From IMG/VR virus record IMGVR_UViG_3300042541_001090, positions 1 to 22,620 of that record: a stretch of DNA of 22,620 bases, one strand, 5' to 3'. Source of the DNA: a virus. How positions within the stretch are numbered: position 1 is the stretch's first letter; each line of letters starts with the position of its first letter. This document shows positions 1 to 8,095 of the stretch, in pieces. The translations under genes and the position numbers were made by a program. Under the pieces are notes generated by a model that worked only from the letters and a program-made list of their open reading frames with translations, was not told where the DNA came from and searched no databases.

Positions 1-158
1 CCGGAATGCCAGCCGCTACGACAGTAGCTATTGCCATATTTGATGCTTCAACATCGGGCAATATGCTTGTTCATGGGACACTTACTACGAATAAAACAAC
101 AGATGCTGGAGATACTTTAAGAATTGCGACAGGCGATCTTGATATCAGCATAGATTAA
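1..158 (+). CDS. C-terminal part of a small phage tail-fibre-like structural protein (partial)
   Basis: An open frame enters from the left edge (codons begin at base 3) and stops with TAA at 156-158, leaving about 51 residues. The visible end reads FDASTSGNMLVHGTLTTNKT and continues to a DLDISID terminus. This resembles the C-terminus of a common ~130-aa phage family usually annotated as 'phage tail fiber protein', in which an IFDA..G.ML..G.LTTSK segment is followed by a GDxxxI..G.LxIxLD end. The next gene starts nine bases downstream behind an AAGGAG Shine-Dalgarno. The role is inferred from family resemblance and position beside other virion genes. The N-terminus is outside the window. Confidence 0.6.
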   Translation, partial: GMPAATTVAIAIFDASTSGNMLVHGTLTTNKTTDAGDTLRIATGDLDISID

Positions 159-167
159 GGAGATATC

Positions 168-509
168 ATGTTGCGAAGAGAATTTAATGGCGCAGTATTG
201 CAGACAGCATTAGCTTCTTCATTGTCTAATTCAGCAACTTCTTTTACCGCAGTAGACGGTTCTACTTACCCAAGCGGCGACAACCCTTTTGTTGTAGTTA
301 TTGATCGCGGTGTTGCTTCAGAAGAAAAAGTTTTAATTTCGTCTAGATCAACTAATGTTTTTACAGTATCTCAAAGAGGGTATGATGGCACAACTGCTGT
401 TGCTCATAACTCTGGAGCACTTGTAGATCATGTTCTTGATGCAATTACTATACAAGATATGAATACCACAACTTACGATAATGAAGTTTTAATGTGGATG
501 GGGGTATAA
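168..509 (+). CDS. Small virion structural protein, tail/fibre-associated
   Basis: A 113-aa protein without signal peptide or membrane segment, rich in Ser, Thr and Val as expected for a beta-structured virion component. It has the layout seen in many phage minor structural proteins: an N-terminal stretch of alternating hydrophobics (SLSNSATSFTAVDGSTYPSG), a central strand pair FVVVIDRG..SEEKVLISS, then VSQRGYDGTTAVAHNSGALV and DHVLDAI. The 'xxRGYDGTTAxAHxxGAxVxHVL' segment is the most recognisable part. The start is set by AAGGAG at 157-162. Its stop abuts the next ATG, so the two are probably translationally coupled. Exact location in the particle is unknown. Confidence 0.6.
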   Translation: MLRREFNGAVLQTALASSLSNSATSFTAVDGSTYPSGDNPFVVVIDRGVASEEKVLISSRSTNVFTVSQRGYDGTTAVAHNSGALVDHVLDAITIQDMNTTTYDNEVLMWMGV

Positions 510-845
510 ATGGCTAATCTAACACCAAAAAGTTTTTATATAGGAACTAGTTCTACGGGTTCTAATGTTTATTCGGTAGCAAATACTGTTGGTGATTATT
601 CAATTATCAAAAATATTAACCTTTGTAATACAACCAGCTCTAACGCTGTGTGCAGTATTCATATTCTTGTAGGGGCTGCTTCCCCTGCGGCTAATAACAA
701 GGTGATAAGCAATGTTACTGTATTGGCAAATAATGTTGTGTATTATAATACATCAGTAGTTATACCTGCTAATAGTAAAATCTATGTAGATCAAGTTACA
801 GCAAATGCTGTTACATTTACCATTAGCGGTGTAGAATATGCCTAA
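510..845 (+). CDS. Small beta-rich structural protein, first of three related ~115-aa proteins
   Basis: A 111-aa protein, strongly beta-predicted, with no catalytic motif. Its plan (N-terminal strand, KNINLCNTTSSNAVCSIHIL, ANNVVYYNTSVVIPANSKIY, then a final strand before the stop) is shared with the proteins at 2358-2711 and 9637-9981. These look like the small 'fibre adaptor or knob' proteins with a loosely conserved N(L/V)xxxNxxxx...V.I..G..P pattern found beside phage tail fibres. The start codon follows directly on the stop of the previous gene. The last eight bases overlap the start of the long fibre gene that follows, which suggests coupled translation and stoichiometric assembly. The function is inferred from context. 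Confidence 0.5.
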   Translation: MANLTPKSFYIGTSSTGSNVYSVANTVGDYSIIKNINLCNTTSSNAVCSIHILVGAASPAANNKVISNVTVLANNVVYYNTSVVIPANSKIYVDQVTANAVTFTISGVEYA

Positions 846-2349
846 TCTTAATAAAGATTTAATTAACGATGCACTCTCTGTTGATTTAGACAGCACACAG
901 ACGCTTTCTAATAAAACACTTACGACCCCGATTATTAATGGACCAACCATTACTGCAACTGGTCAAACTCCAGTTATTCATGGCATCTATCTTCCAGAAC
1001 CCCATGTAATTTATTTTGAAGGTAGCACAGCTGATGATTTTGAAACAATTTTAACAGTTGTAAACCCAACAGCGGACAGGACTGTTAGCCTCCCCGATGC
1101 AAGCGGTACGCTTGCTATATCTGGCTCTATCGCTCTAGGATCAGACACAACAGGCAACTATGTTGCTACGATTGCTGGAACTGCAAATGAAATAACCGTA
1201 TCTGGTTCGGGTTCTGAAAGCGCAGCTGTTACGATAAGCTTGCCAGCCAATGTTACTATACCTAACAATCTTATCGTTACTGGTGATCTAACTGTTAGTG
1301 GGAATACTACTACTCTCAATACTGCAAATCTTAATGTTGAAGATAATTTTATTCTCCTTAACTCTGGTGAAGTAAGCACACCTACATTAAATGCCGGTGT
1401 TGAAGTTGAAAGAGGAACATCAACAAATGTTCAAATTCGGTGGAATGAATCTACAGACAAATGGCAATTCACAAATGACGGAAGCACATATACAGACCTT
1501 GGTGCAGGTGGTGCAACCATCTCTGAGACTGCTCCAGGCGCTCCTGTAGCGGGGCAAGTGTGGTTTGAGTCCGATACAGCCCAAACTTACGTTTATTATG
1601 ATTCTCAGTGGATTGAGATCGGTGCTTCTCCTGGTGTTGCAAGTGTTTCTGAGTCGGCTCCAAGCTCTCCGGCAATCGGTCAATTATGGTTTGATTCAAA
1701 CGCTGGTGCTACAAACATTTATTATGATTCACAGTGGATTGAAGTTGGCGGGGGTGGGACAGTAGTAACTGTTTCTGATACAGCCCCAGCATCTCCTGCT
1801 TTGGGTCAAGTTTGGTTTAACTCTTCAGATGGCGGGACCTACGTTTATTATAATTCTAATTGGGCAGAAATTGGTGCAGTTCCACCAGGTTCATTAAATA
1901 CAGTTGTTGATGCCAAAGGTGATTTACTTGTTGGAACAGCCAACGACACTCTTGCAAGATTAGAAACAGGCACAAACGATCAGGTACTCGTAGTTGACAC
2001 AAGCACTGCTACTGGTTTAAAATGGAGTACACCAACTGTTTATCAAACAGTGGTGGCCAATGTCTCTAATACAGAAATTGGATATTTGGATGGAGTTACA
2101 AGCGCTATCCAAACGCAATTAGATAATAAACAAGCAGTGGTGGCCAATGTCTCTAATACGGAAATTGGATATTTGGACGGAGTTACAAGTGCAATTCAAA
2201 CACAATTAAATAACAAACAGGCAGTGGTAGCCAATGTATCTGACACAGAAATTGGATATCTTGACGGAGTTACAAGTGCAATTCAAACACAATTGGATAC
2301 TAAAGCATCAACTGGTAAGGCAATTGCTATGGCAATTGTCTTTGGTTAA
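838..2349 (+). CDS. Long modular tail fibre protein with collar-type and W-rich repeats
   Basis: A 503-aa fibre. The N-terminus has the widespread phage fibre motif TQTLSNKTLTTPIINGP, followed by NPTADRTVSLPDASGTLAI. Next comes the module GDLTVSGNTTTLNTANLNVE, shared with the fibre at 19675-20676. Three ~36-residue units follow (about 1516-1880), each with SE/DxAPxxPxxGQxWFxS and YYxSxWxEIG. Then come three 29-residue units (2050-2307) with ANVSNTEIGYLDGVTSAIQT, a known tail-fibre shaft repeat. The protein ends in VFG, like the fibre at 8944-9621. It overlaps the upstream gene by eight bases. No enzymatic domain is visible. It is probably a trimeric shaft protein; the receptor-binding head may be supplied by the glycine-rich protein two genes downstream. 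Confidence 0.75.
   Translation: MPNLNKDLINDALSVDLDSTQTLSNKTLTTPIINGPTITATGQTPVIHGIYLPEPHVIYFEGSTADDFETILTVVNPTADRTVSLPDASGTLAISGSIALGSDTTGNYVATIAGTANEITVSGSGSESAAVTISLPANVTIPNNLIVTGDLTVSGNTTTLNTANLNVEDNFILLNSGEVSTPTLNAGVEVERGTSTNVQIRWNESTDKWQFTNDGSTYTDLGAGGATISETAPGAPVAGQVWFESDTAQTYVYYDSQWIEIGASPGVASVSESAPSSPAIGQLWFDSNAGATNIYYDSQWIEVGGGGTVVTVSDTAPASPALGQVWFNSSDGGTYVYYNSNWAEIGAVPPGSLNTVVDAKGDLLVGTANDTLARLETGTNDQVLVVDTSTATGLKWSTPTVYQTVVANVSNTEIGYLDGVTSAIQTQLDNKQAVVANVSNTEIGYLDGVTSAIQTQLNNKQAVVANVSDTEIGYLDGVTSAIQTQLDTKASTGKAIAMAIVFG
2050..2307 (+). repeat. Three 87-bp tandem units encoding a 29-aa tail-fibre shaft repeat
   Basis: Unit starts are 2050, 2137 and 2224, each a GTGGT(G/A)GCCAATGT block; the third is truncated near the gene end. 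The DNA of units 1 and 2 differs only at scattered, mostly synonymous positions, which indicates fairly recent duplication followed by purifying selection on the protein. The repeat is phage-fibre coding DNA, not a mobile element. Confidence 0.9.
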
Positions 2350-2357
2350 GGAGAAAT

Positions 2358-2711
2358 ATGGCAGCACCGAATATAGTTAACGTAGCAACGATTACGGGCA
2401 AAACAGCAGTTCAAGCTGTAACAACTTCTGCGACAGCGATTGTTACTAATTCTGGGTCTAGCGGAAAAGTTTTTAAAGTTAATGCTCTTTATGTTTCTAA
2501 TGTTGATGGCACAAATAATGCGGATATTAATGTTGATCTATACCGTTCTTCAACGGCTTATCATATTGCTAAAACAGTGAATGTTCCCGCAGATGCAACT
2601 TTGGATATTATTTCTAAACCTATTTATTTAGAAGAGGGTGATTCACTTCGTTTAACGGCAAATGCAAACTCTGACCTTGAGGCGGTGTGCTCTTACGAGG
2701 AGATCTCGTAA
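2358..2711 (+). CDS. Small beta-rich structural protein, second ~115-aa family member
   Basis: A 117-aa protein with alternating beta strands: TSATAIVTNSGSSGKVFKVN, ALYVSNVDGTNNADINVDLY, then DATLDIISKPIYLEEGDSLR. The pattern 'strand, xNxDGTxxADIxVxLY, strand, PxYLEEGDSLRL' is common in small phage proteins that sit between a fibre gene and a glycine-rich adhesin gene. It is the middle gene of the cassette 838-2358-2712, which recurs as 8944-9637-9985. Translation starts behind AAGGAG at 2348-2353. The stop codon is directly followed by the ATG of the glycine-rich gene. Likely a virion or fibre-adaptor protein; the exact role is unknown. Confidence 0.55.
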   Translation: MAAPNIVNVATITGKTAVQAVTTSATAIVTNSGSSGKVFKVNALYVSNVDGTNNADINVDLYRSSTAYHIAKTVNVPADATLDIISKPIYLEEGDSLRLTANANSDLEAVCSYEEIS

Positions 2712-3683
2712 ATGGCGCAGTTTCCATCTAGTTCTGGCGCTTCTGGCGTTTGGTCTTTGAAAGAGCAAAGAAACGCCGTTATGGGTAGCAACTGGACAAG
2801 TTTAGCACCACCAGTGCTTACTGTTGATTACCTTGTTGTCGCTGGTGGTGGCGGTGGAGGCGGTAATATCGGAGGTGGCGGTGGTGGTGGCGGTTTACGC
2901 TCAACTGTCACTGCAACAGGGGGTGGGGGTGCATTAGAAACAGCGTTAACACTTGCCGTGAGTACAAGTTATACGCTGATTACTGGAGCGGGTGGTACGG
3001 CAGGGCTATATTCACCTGGAACTGGGGTTCCTGGAAAAGGTTCTAATTCTACATTTGATTCTATTACTTCAATCGGTGGTGGCGGTGGTGGTAACGGCGG
3101 CGGTTTTGCTAGCCCTTCATCGCACAATAACGGTGGTTCAGGTGGTGGTAATGGTGGTAATGAATTTTCTTCAGGTGGTACTGGTACAGCAAATCAAGGT
3201 TTTGCAGGCGCTGCTGGTTATCATACTGGCAGTTACACTGCACGGCGTGGAGGTGGAGGTGGAGGTGCTTCTACGGCTGGGGTTTCTGGTGCAACCATCG
3301 GTGCTGGTGGTGCAGGCGTAGCAACATCAATAACTGGTTCAAGTGTTACTTATGCTGGTGGCGGTGGAGGTGGAATTGATGATGAAACTAGTGGTTCTGT
3401 TAGTCCAGGAGGCACTGGTGGCGGAGGTGCTGGAGGAAAAGGTGCAAACGTTGTAAATTCTATTGCGGGTACAACAAATCTTGGTGCAGGTGGTGGCGCA
3501 GGTGGCGGCAATGGTGGCGGTAATGGCGCAGCAGGTGGTAGCGGTGTAGTCATTCTTCGCTACCCAGAATTATTTACTATCACTATCGGTGCAGGACTTA
3601 CTGGCACAGAGTCATCTGCGTCAGGTGGCTACAAACGGGCAACAATTACTGCTGGTAGCGGAAATGTGAGTTGGGCATTATGA
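2712..3683 (+). CDS. Glycine-rich fibre-tip/adhesin protein
   Basis: A 323-aa protein. After a ~40-residue N-terminal linker with Trp comes VDYLVVAGGGGGGG, then long runs of Gly with GGN, GGA and GGS motifs, GAGGAGVATSITGSSVTYAGG, and the closing strand GGSGVVILRYP. This is the phage and bacterial glycine-rich domain whose strand YLVVAGGGGGG and GxGVVILRY borders are diagnostic. The C-terminal cap (TITIGAGLTGTE to SGNVSWAL) is shared with the fibre at 3723-5732. Such Gly tracts may pack as polyglycine-II helices, as in the gp38 adhesin of Salmonella phage S16; that is an analogy only. No downstream partner is coupled: a short gap with a promoter-like sequence follows. Confidence 0.7.
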   Translation: MAQFPSSSGASGVWSLKEQRNAVMGSNWTSLAPPVLTVDYLVVAGGGGGGGNIGGGGGGGGLRSTVTATGGGGALETALTLAVSTSYTLITGAGGTAGLYSPGTGVPGKGSNSTFDSITSIGGGGGGNGGGFASPSSHNNGGSGGGNGGNEFSSGGTGTANQGFAGAAGYHTGSYTARRGGGGGGASTAGVSGATIGAGGAGVATSITGSSVTYAGGGGGGIDDETSGSVSPGGTGGGGAGGKGANVVNSIAGTTNLGAGGGAGGGNGGGNGAAGGSGVVILRYPELFTITIGAGLTGTESSASGGYKRATITAGSGNVSWAL

Positions 3684-3684
3684 T

Positions 3685-3713
3685 TTGCCCTTTGACCATT
3701 AAAGAAGTATTAT
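3685..3713 (+). promoter_or_regulatory. Candidate promoter before the first FN3 fibre gene
   Basis: TTGCCC (3685-3690), a 17-base spacer and TATTAT (3708-3713) lie just after a stop codon and ten bases before the ATG at 3723. A 6-bp inverted repeat, TGCCCT with AGGGCA, overlaps it. The predicted transcript would have almost no leader. Predicted from sequence only. Confidence 0.35.
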
Positions 3714-3722
3714 AGAGGGCAT

Positions 3723-5732
3723 ATGGCTTTAAACTTTCCTGATAGCCCGACTTTAAATCAAGTTTATTCCGCCGGTGGAAAAACATGGTCTTATAATGGT
3801 TCTAGATGGGTATTGGTTATTGCTACTGCTATCATAGATGTAGCAGATGGATCTATTACAGCCGCAAAAATTGCGGATGGAACTATTGTTGCTGCTGAGA
3901 TTGCCAATAGCGCAATTACAACCGCAAAGATTTTGGATGCTAATGTGACAGCCGCCAAGATTGCTGCTGATGCAGTTACAACAGCAAAAATTGCCGATGC
4001 TAATGTGACAGCCTCCAAGATTGCTTCTGACGCAGTTACAACAGCCAAAATTCTAGATAGCAATGTCACTACAGCCAAGATTCTGGATGCCAATGTGACG
4101 ACTGCAAAAGTTGCGGCTAACGCAATAACTCAAGCAAAACTTGCTAGCAATCTTTCAGCAGTTACTGTAACCACTACAGCCAACAGGGATACAGATATCC
4201 CCACTCCGTTTACAGGGCAACTTGCTGTTTTGACGGACACCAGAAAAATTCAACTTTATGATGGAACATCTTGGGTGAATGTAAGTCTCGCACCACCAGA
4301 AACACCAACTTCGCTAAGCGCTACGGCTTTGGGTACGACATCTGTTTCTGTTGCGTTCACCGCTGGTGGGGCAAATGGTTCACCTATTACAAATTATAAG
4401 TACGCTCTTTCTACTAACGGTGGTTCAACTTATGGCTCATTTACGGCGCTAGACCCAGCAGACGCAACTACCCCGATTACTATTTCTGGGCTAACAGCCG
4501 CAACAACTTATTACATCAAACTTAAAGCGGTCAATGATTTAGGTGATTCTGTTGCGTCATCTGCTGTTTCAATCGGTACTCTCTCAACTCCTGATGCTCC
4601 AACTTCTTTGAGTGCTGGAAGTATTACAACAACTTCTGTTGCTATCTCATTTACACCAGGTTCGGATAATGGTTTTGCAATCACAAATTATCAATACGCT
4701 TTATCAACCAATGGCGGTTCAACTTACGGGTCATTCACTGCACTAGACCCTACGGACGCAACAAGTCCAATAACTATTTCTGGTTTAACAGCCGACACTT
4801 CTTATTATGTGAAACTAAAAGCAGTTAACAGTTCTGGTACAGGAGCAGAATCTTCTGCCGTTTCGTTTAGTACCAATCCTTTATTGGTTGTTAATTATCT
4901 TGTTGTTGCTGGCGGTGGCGGCGGAGGCACTGGTTATTACGCAGGGGGTGGTGGAGCAGGTGGTCTACGCTCAACCGTTACAGCAACAGGCGGCGGTGGT
5001 TCTTTAGAGTCAGCGTTGTCCCCCTCACTAAGCACCAACTACACAGTGACTGTTGGTGCAGGTGGCGGAGGCGGTCCAGACGTTACTACGGCTGGAGTAA
5101 ACGGTAGCAATTCTGTTTTTTCAACCATTACATCGGTTGGTGGTGGTGGTGCAGTATCTAGAAGTCAAAACGTAACTGGTGCAACTGGCGGTTCGGGTGG
5201 TGGTGTTTCATATTTAGGCTCACCAGGTAGCGGTACCGCAAATCAAGGTTTTGCTGGCGGTACTGGTGCATACGGCGGTTCAGGTGGTGGTGCTGGAGCC
5301 GTTGGCAATAGTGGAACTGGGAATAATATTTTAGGTGGTTATTATGGTTCTCCTGGTGCTATAGGTGTAGCAACAACAATTTCTGGTTCAAGTGTTTATT
5401 ACGCAGGCGGTGGCGCTGCTGGGTCAACTGATAATCCTGGTAATGCTGTTATGGCAGGCGGTCAAGGTGGTGGCGGTGCTGGTGGCTTGTCTGGTCTTGT
5501 TTTAGCATCATCGGGGACAACAAACACTGGTGGTGGCGGTGGCGGTGCTGGTGGTCCGCAAGATACTGCTTTTAGTTATGGCGCAGCAGGCGGTAGCGGT
5601 GTAGTTATTCTTCGTTACCCATCTGCTTACACAATCACTATCGGTGCAGGTTTAACGGGTTCCACCGCAAATGTTAGTTCAAACAAGGTTACAACTATTA
5701 CTTCTGGTTCTGGAAATGTGAGTTGGGCATAA
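3723..5732 (+). CDS. Large modular fibre: FPxSP module, decapeptide shaft, two FN3 domains, glycine-rich head
   Basis: A 669-aa protein. Residues 1-31 form an N-terminal module (MALNFPDSPTLNQVY to YNGSRWVL) shared with the genes at 5732 and 8735. Residues 45-144 are ten decapeptide units of the type VTTAKILDAN. Residues ~150-190 carry RDTDIPTPFTGQLAVLTDT and IQLYDGTSWV. Two fibronectin type III domains follow (~191-285 and ~286-383), each with a PxxPTSLSA opening and GLTAxTxYYxKLKAVN. The rest is a glycine-rich head starting YLVVAGGGGGG, closing GVVILRYPS and ending SGNVSWA. It is a virion fibre probably involved in attachment: FN3 and Gly-rich domains are typical of phage tail surface proteins. 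Its stop overlaps the next ATG (TAATG). Confidence 0.75.
   Translation: MALNFPDSPTLNQVYSAGGKTWSYNGSRWVLVIATAIIDVADGSITAAKIADGTIVAAEIANSAITTAKILDANVTAAKIAADAVTTAKIADANVTASKIASDAVTTAKILDSNVTTAKILDANVTTAKVAANAITQAKLASNLSAVTVTTTANRDTDIPTPFTGQLAVLTDTRKIQLYDGTSWVNVSLAPPETPTSLSATALGTTSVSVAFTAGGANGSPITNYKYALSTNGGSTYGSFTALDPADATTPITISGLTAATTYYIKLKAVNDLGDSVASSAVSIGTLSTPDAPTSLSAGSITTTSVAISFTPGSDNGFAITNYQYALSTNGGSTYGSFTALDPTDATSPITISGLTADTSYYVKLKAVNSSGTGAESSAVSFSTNPLLVVNYLVVAGGGGGGTGYYAGGGGAGGLRSTVTATGGGGSLESALSPSLSTNYTVTVGAGGGGGPDVTTAGVNGSNSVFSTITSVGGGGAVSRSQNVTGATGGSGGGVSYLGSPGSGTANQGFAGGTGAYGGSGGGAGAVGNSGTGNNILGGYYGSPGAIGVATTISGSSVYYAGGGAAGSTDNPGNAVMAGGQGGGGAGGLSGLVLASSGTTNTGGGGGGAGGPQDTAFSYGAAGGSGVVILRYPSAYTITIGAGLTGSTANVSSNKVTTITSGSGNVSWA
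3855..4154 (+). repeat. Ten decapeptide (30-bp) shaft repeats
   Basis: Codons 45-144 of the fibre encode ten units with the pattern (I/V)TxAKIxDxx. Two alternating sub-types (ILDAN and IASDA endings) make a 60-bp super-period. Similar repeats lie in the genes at 5732 and 8944. A fibrous, probably trimeric shaft is inferred from the short period and from known phage fibres with AKI repeats. Confidence 0.85.
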
Positions 5733-7708
5733 TGGCTTTTACTTTTCCTTCTTCTCCCGAAACTAACGATACTTTTACAGTAGGATCTCGCACATACACA
5801 TGGACCGGAACAAAATGGGTTTTAAGTGGTGGAGTAATTACTTCTACTCAGATAGAAGCAAATGCTATTACAACAGTAAAGATTTTAGATGGGGCCATTA
5901 CAGCCGCCAAAATCGCTGATGGCACAATCGTTGCTGCTGAGATCGCAAGCAATGCTGTTACTACAGCAAAAATTTTAGACGCAAACGTAACTGCTGCTAA
6001 AATTGCAAGTGATGCTGTTACTACAGCAAAGATTTTAGACGCAAATGTTACAGCTGATAAACTTTCAAGCAATGCTGTTACTACAGCAAAGATTTTAGAT
6101 GCAAATGTTACAGCTGATAAACTTTCAAGCAATGCTGTTACTACAGCAAAGATTTTAGATGCTGCGGTTACTCAAGCAAAACTTGGAACAACTCTTTCAG
6201 CAGTAACTGTTACCACAGCCGCCAATAGAGATACTGCTGTTACCAGTCCTTTTACGGGTCAATTAGTTTTCTTGACTGATACTAAAAAGATTCAGGTGTG
6301 GGATGGTACTAGCTGGATAACTATAACAATAGCTCCACCAGAAGCTCCTACATCTTTAAGCGCTGTTGCGTCAACTACTTCTGCTGCAATTTCATTTACC
6401 CTTGGGGCAGACAACGGTTCAGCGATCACTAACCACAAATATGCTCTTTCTACTGATGGTGGTTCCACATACGGGTCTTTTATTGCGTTAGACCCAGTAG
6501 ATATTACAAGCCCGATAACTGTTTCTGGTTTATCAATGAACACAGAATATTATGTTAAATTAAAAGCAGTGAATGGGGTAGGTGACTCTGTTGCTTCAAG
6601 TGCTGTTACTTTCACAACTGAAGGCGTTCCTGGCGCACCAACTTCTTTGAGTGCTTCAAGCATTACTGGTTCATCTGCTGCTATTGCTTTCACCGCTGGT
6701 GCGGCAAATGGTGCTTCTATAACGAACTACAAATTTGCTGTTTCAACAGATAATGTTACTTATGGTGCTTTCTCTGCACTAGACCCAGTAGATGCTTCTA
6801 CGCCAATAACAGTTACTGGTTTAACTGCTGGAACATTACAATACATTAAATTAAAAGCGGTAAATAGCAATGGTGATAGCGCCGCTTCTGCTGCTGTTTC
6901 CTTTACAACTTTACCAACATTGAGTATTGATGCGCTTATTGTTGGCGGTGGTGGCGGTGGCGGTGGTGTTGGCGGAGGAGATCCGGGTGGCAATGGTAGC
7001 GGAGGAGGCGGTGGCGGACAGGTTGCGACATTATCCACAGCAATATTAGCTGGAGACACATACACAATCACAGTTAGTGGTGGGGGTTCCAGTTCATCTG
7101 CTTTTTCTACTTCTGCTGTTAGGGGTGGCAATGGTGGTGGTGCTGGTTTAGGAAGCACAGGTTACAACAGCGAAGCTGGACAGTACAATAGCGGTGGTGG
7201 TGGCGGTAATGCTGGCGCAAACTCTGGAACAAACAGAACTGGGGGAAATGGTGGCGGTGGAGACACCGCAGGTGGTGGTGGAGGCGCTGGTAATGGCGCT
7301 AACGGAAATAGCGGCTCTGGTCCAAATGGCGGAAGCGGTGGTAATGGTACTTTAAGTGACATAACTGGGTCTAGCACTTATTATGCAGGCGGTGGCGGTG
7401 GTGGCCGAAGTGCTGGCGCTGGCGGCGCTGGCGGTGGTGGTGCTGGCGGCGCTGGCGGTGGGGCAAACGGTTGCGTCACTAGCGACACAACACCTTCAGC
7501 AACCCCAAACACAGGCGGTGGTGGTGCAGGCGGCACGTTTAACAACTGTGGCAGTGGCGGTGGAGCAAGTGGTGTCGTTATTTTTAGAGCACTTACATCG
7601 GCTGTATCGCAAAGAACAGTTACCACGACTGGATCTCCGACAATTACAACTTCGGGATCGTACACGGTGTATAAATACACCGGTAGCGGCACTTTTAATT
7701 GGAGTTAA
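5732..7708 (+). CDS. Large modular fibre, paralogue of the preceding gene
   Basis: A 658-aa protein. I chose ATG 5732, which overlaps the upstream stop, over an in-frame TTG nine bases earlier because MAFTFPSSPETNDTF aligns with the N-termini of the genes at 3723 and 8735. Residues 36-155 are twelve decapeptide repeats. A RDTAVTSPFTGQLVFLTDT segment follows, then two FN3 domains (~191-285, ~286-380) and a glycine-rich head from ALIVGGGGGGGG to GVVIFRA. Unlike its neighbour, the C-terminus is SYTVYKYTGSGTFNWS, which resembles the N-terminal strand of the glycine-rich protein at 9985. Same role as its paralogue: attachment fibre. The tandem pair may give alternative or hetero-oligomeric fibres. 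Confidence 0.75.
   Translation: MAFTFPSSPETNDTFTVGSRTYTWTGTKWVLSGGVITSTQIEANAITTVKILDGAITAAKIADGTIVAAEIASNAVTTAKILDANVTAAKIASDAVTTAKILDANVTADKLSSNAVTTAKILDANVTADKLSSNAVTTAKILDAAVTQAKLGTTLSAVTVTTAANRDTAVTSPFTGQLVFLTDTKKIQVWDGTSWITITIAPPEAPTSLSAVASTTSAAISFTLGADNGSAITNHKYALSTDGGSTYGSFIALDPVDITSPITVSGLSMNTEYYVKLKAVNGVGDSVASSAVTFTTEGVPGAPTSLSASSITGSSAAIAFTAGAANGASITNYKFAVSTDNVTYGAFSALDPVDASTPITVTGLTAGTLQYIKLKAVNSNGDSAASAAVSFTTLPTLSIDALIVGGGGGGGGVGGGDPGGNGSGGGGGGQVATLSTAILAGDTYTITVSGGGSSSSAFSTSAVRGGNGGGAGLGSTGYNSEAGQYNSGGGGGNAGANSGTNRTGGNGGGGDTAGGGGGAGNGANGNSGSGPNGGSGGNGTLSDITGSSTYYAGGGGGGRSAGAGGAGGGGAGGAGGGANGCVTSDTTPSATPNTGGGGAGGTFNNCGSGGGASGVVIFRALTSAVSQRTVTTTGSPTITTSGSYTVYKYTGSGTFNWS
5837..6196 (+). 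repeat. Twelve decapeptide (30-bp) shaft repeats
   Basis: Codons 36-155 encode twelve units. The DNA at 6061-6120 continues with a nearly perfect 60-bp copy at 6121, so at least one two-unit block was duplicated recently. A 39-base block here (5953-5991) is identical to 9153-9191 in another fibre gene. Confidence 0.85.
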
Positions 7709-7713
7709 ATAAT

Positions 7714-8079
7714 ATGGCTACATTTGCATTAGTTGATGAAGATAACATTGTTGTAAAAACAATTGTAATAAATAATGATGTGATAACAGATAAAAATGGA
7801 GTTGAGCAAGAATCTCTAGGTATAGATTTTTGTAATACAATATTTAAAGAAAAAGGGCGCTGGGTGCAAACTTCTTTTAATCATCGTTTTCGTAAACAGT
7901 GTGCGTATGAAGGTTATACATATGATTCAAAAGCAGATGTATTTATTGCGCCTCAACCTTACGCATCTTGGATTTTAAATGAATATTATGATTGGGTTTC
8001 TCCACTGCCAAAGCCAGAAGGGTATTATTGGTGGTCAGAAGAAAATTTATCTTGGGAGCCAATGAATATTGAATCTTGA
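7714..8079 (+). CDS. Conserved ~120-aa phage protein, copy 1 of 3 (RKQ ... YDWxxP family)
   Basis: A 121-aa protein. The ATG at 7714 is chosen because MATFALVDEDNIVVK aligns with its two paralogues (8309, 10632) and GGAG lies at a suitable distance; an upstream in-frame start would overlap the fibre gene. Conserved marks are VQTSFNHRFRKQ, YEGYTYDSKADVFIAPQPY, YDWVSPLPKPEG and a Trp-rich end (WWSEENLSWEP). The same layout occurs in many phages of aquatic bacteria, where it is annotated as hypothetical and lies beside tail-fibre genes. No signal peptide or membrane helix is present. A virion or fibre-assembly role is inferred from position only. Confidence 0.6.
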   Translation: MATFALVDEDNIVVKTIVINNDVITDKNGVEQESLGIDFCNTIFKEKGRWVQTSFNHRFRKQCAYEGYTYDSKADVFIAPQPYASWILNEYYDWVSPLPKPEGYYWWSEENLSWEPMNIES

Positions 8080-8095
8080 TAATTTAAATTATTTT

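Noticed and set aside
3350-3553. Proline-rich open frames antisense to the glycine-rich regions (also near 6760-7690).
   Set aside because: Pro codons are the reverse complement of the GGN glycine codons, so these frames are mirror images of the real genes and have no independent signal.
5723-5731. TTG at 5723 as start of the second FN3 fibre.
   Set aside because: ATG 5732 aligns exactly with the N-termini of two paralogous modules and overlaps the upstream stop in the usual TAATG way.
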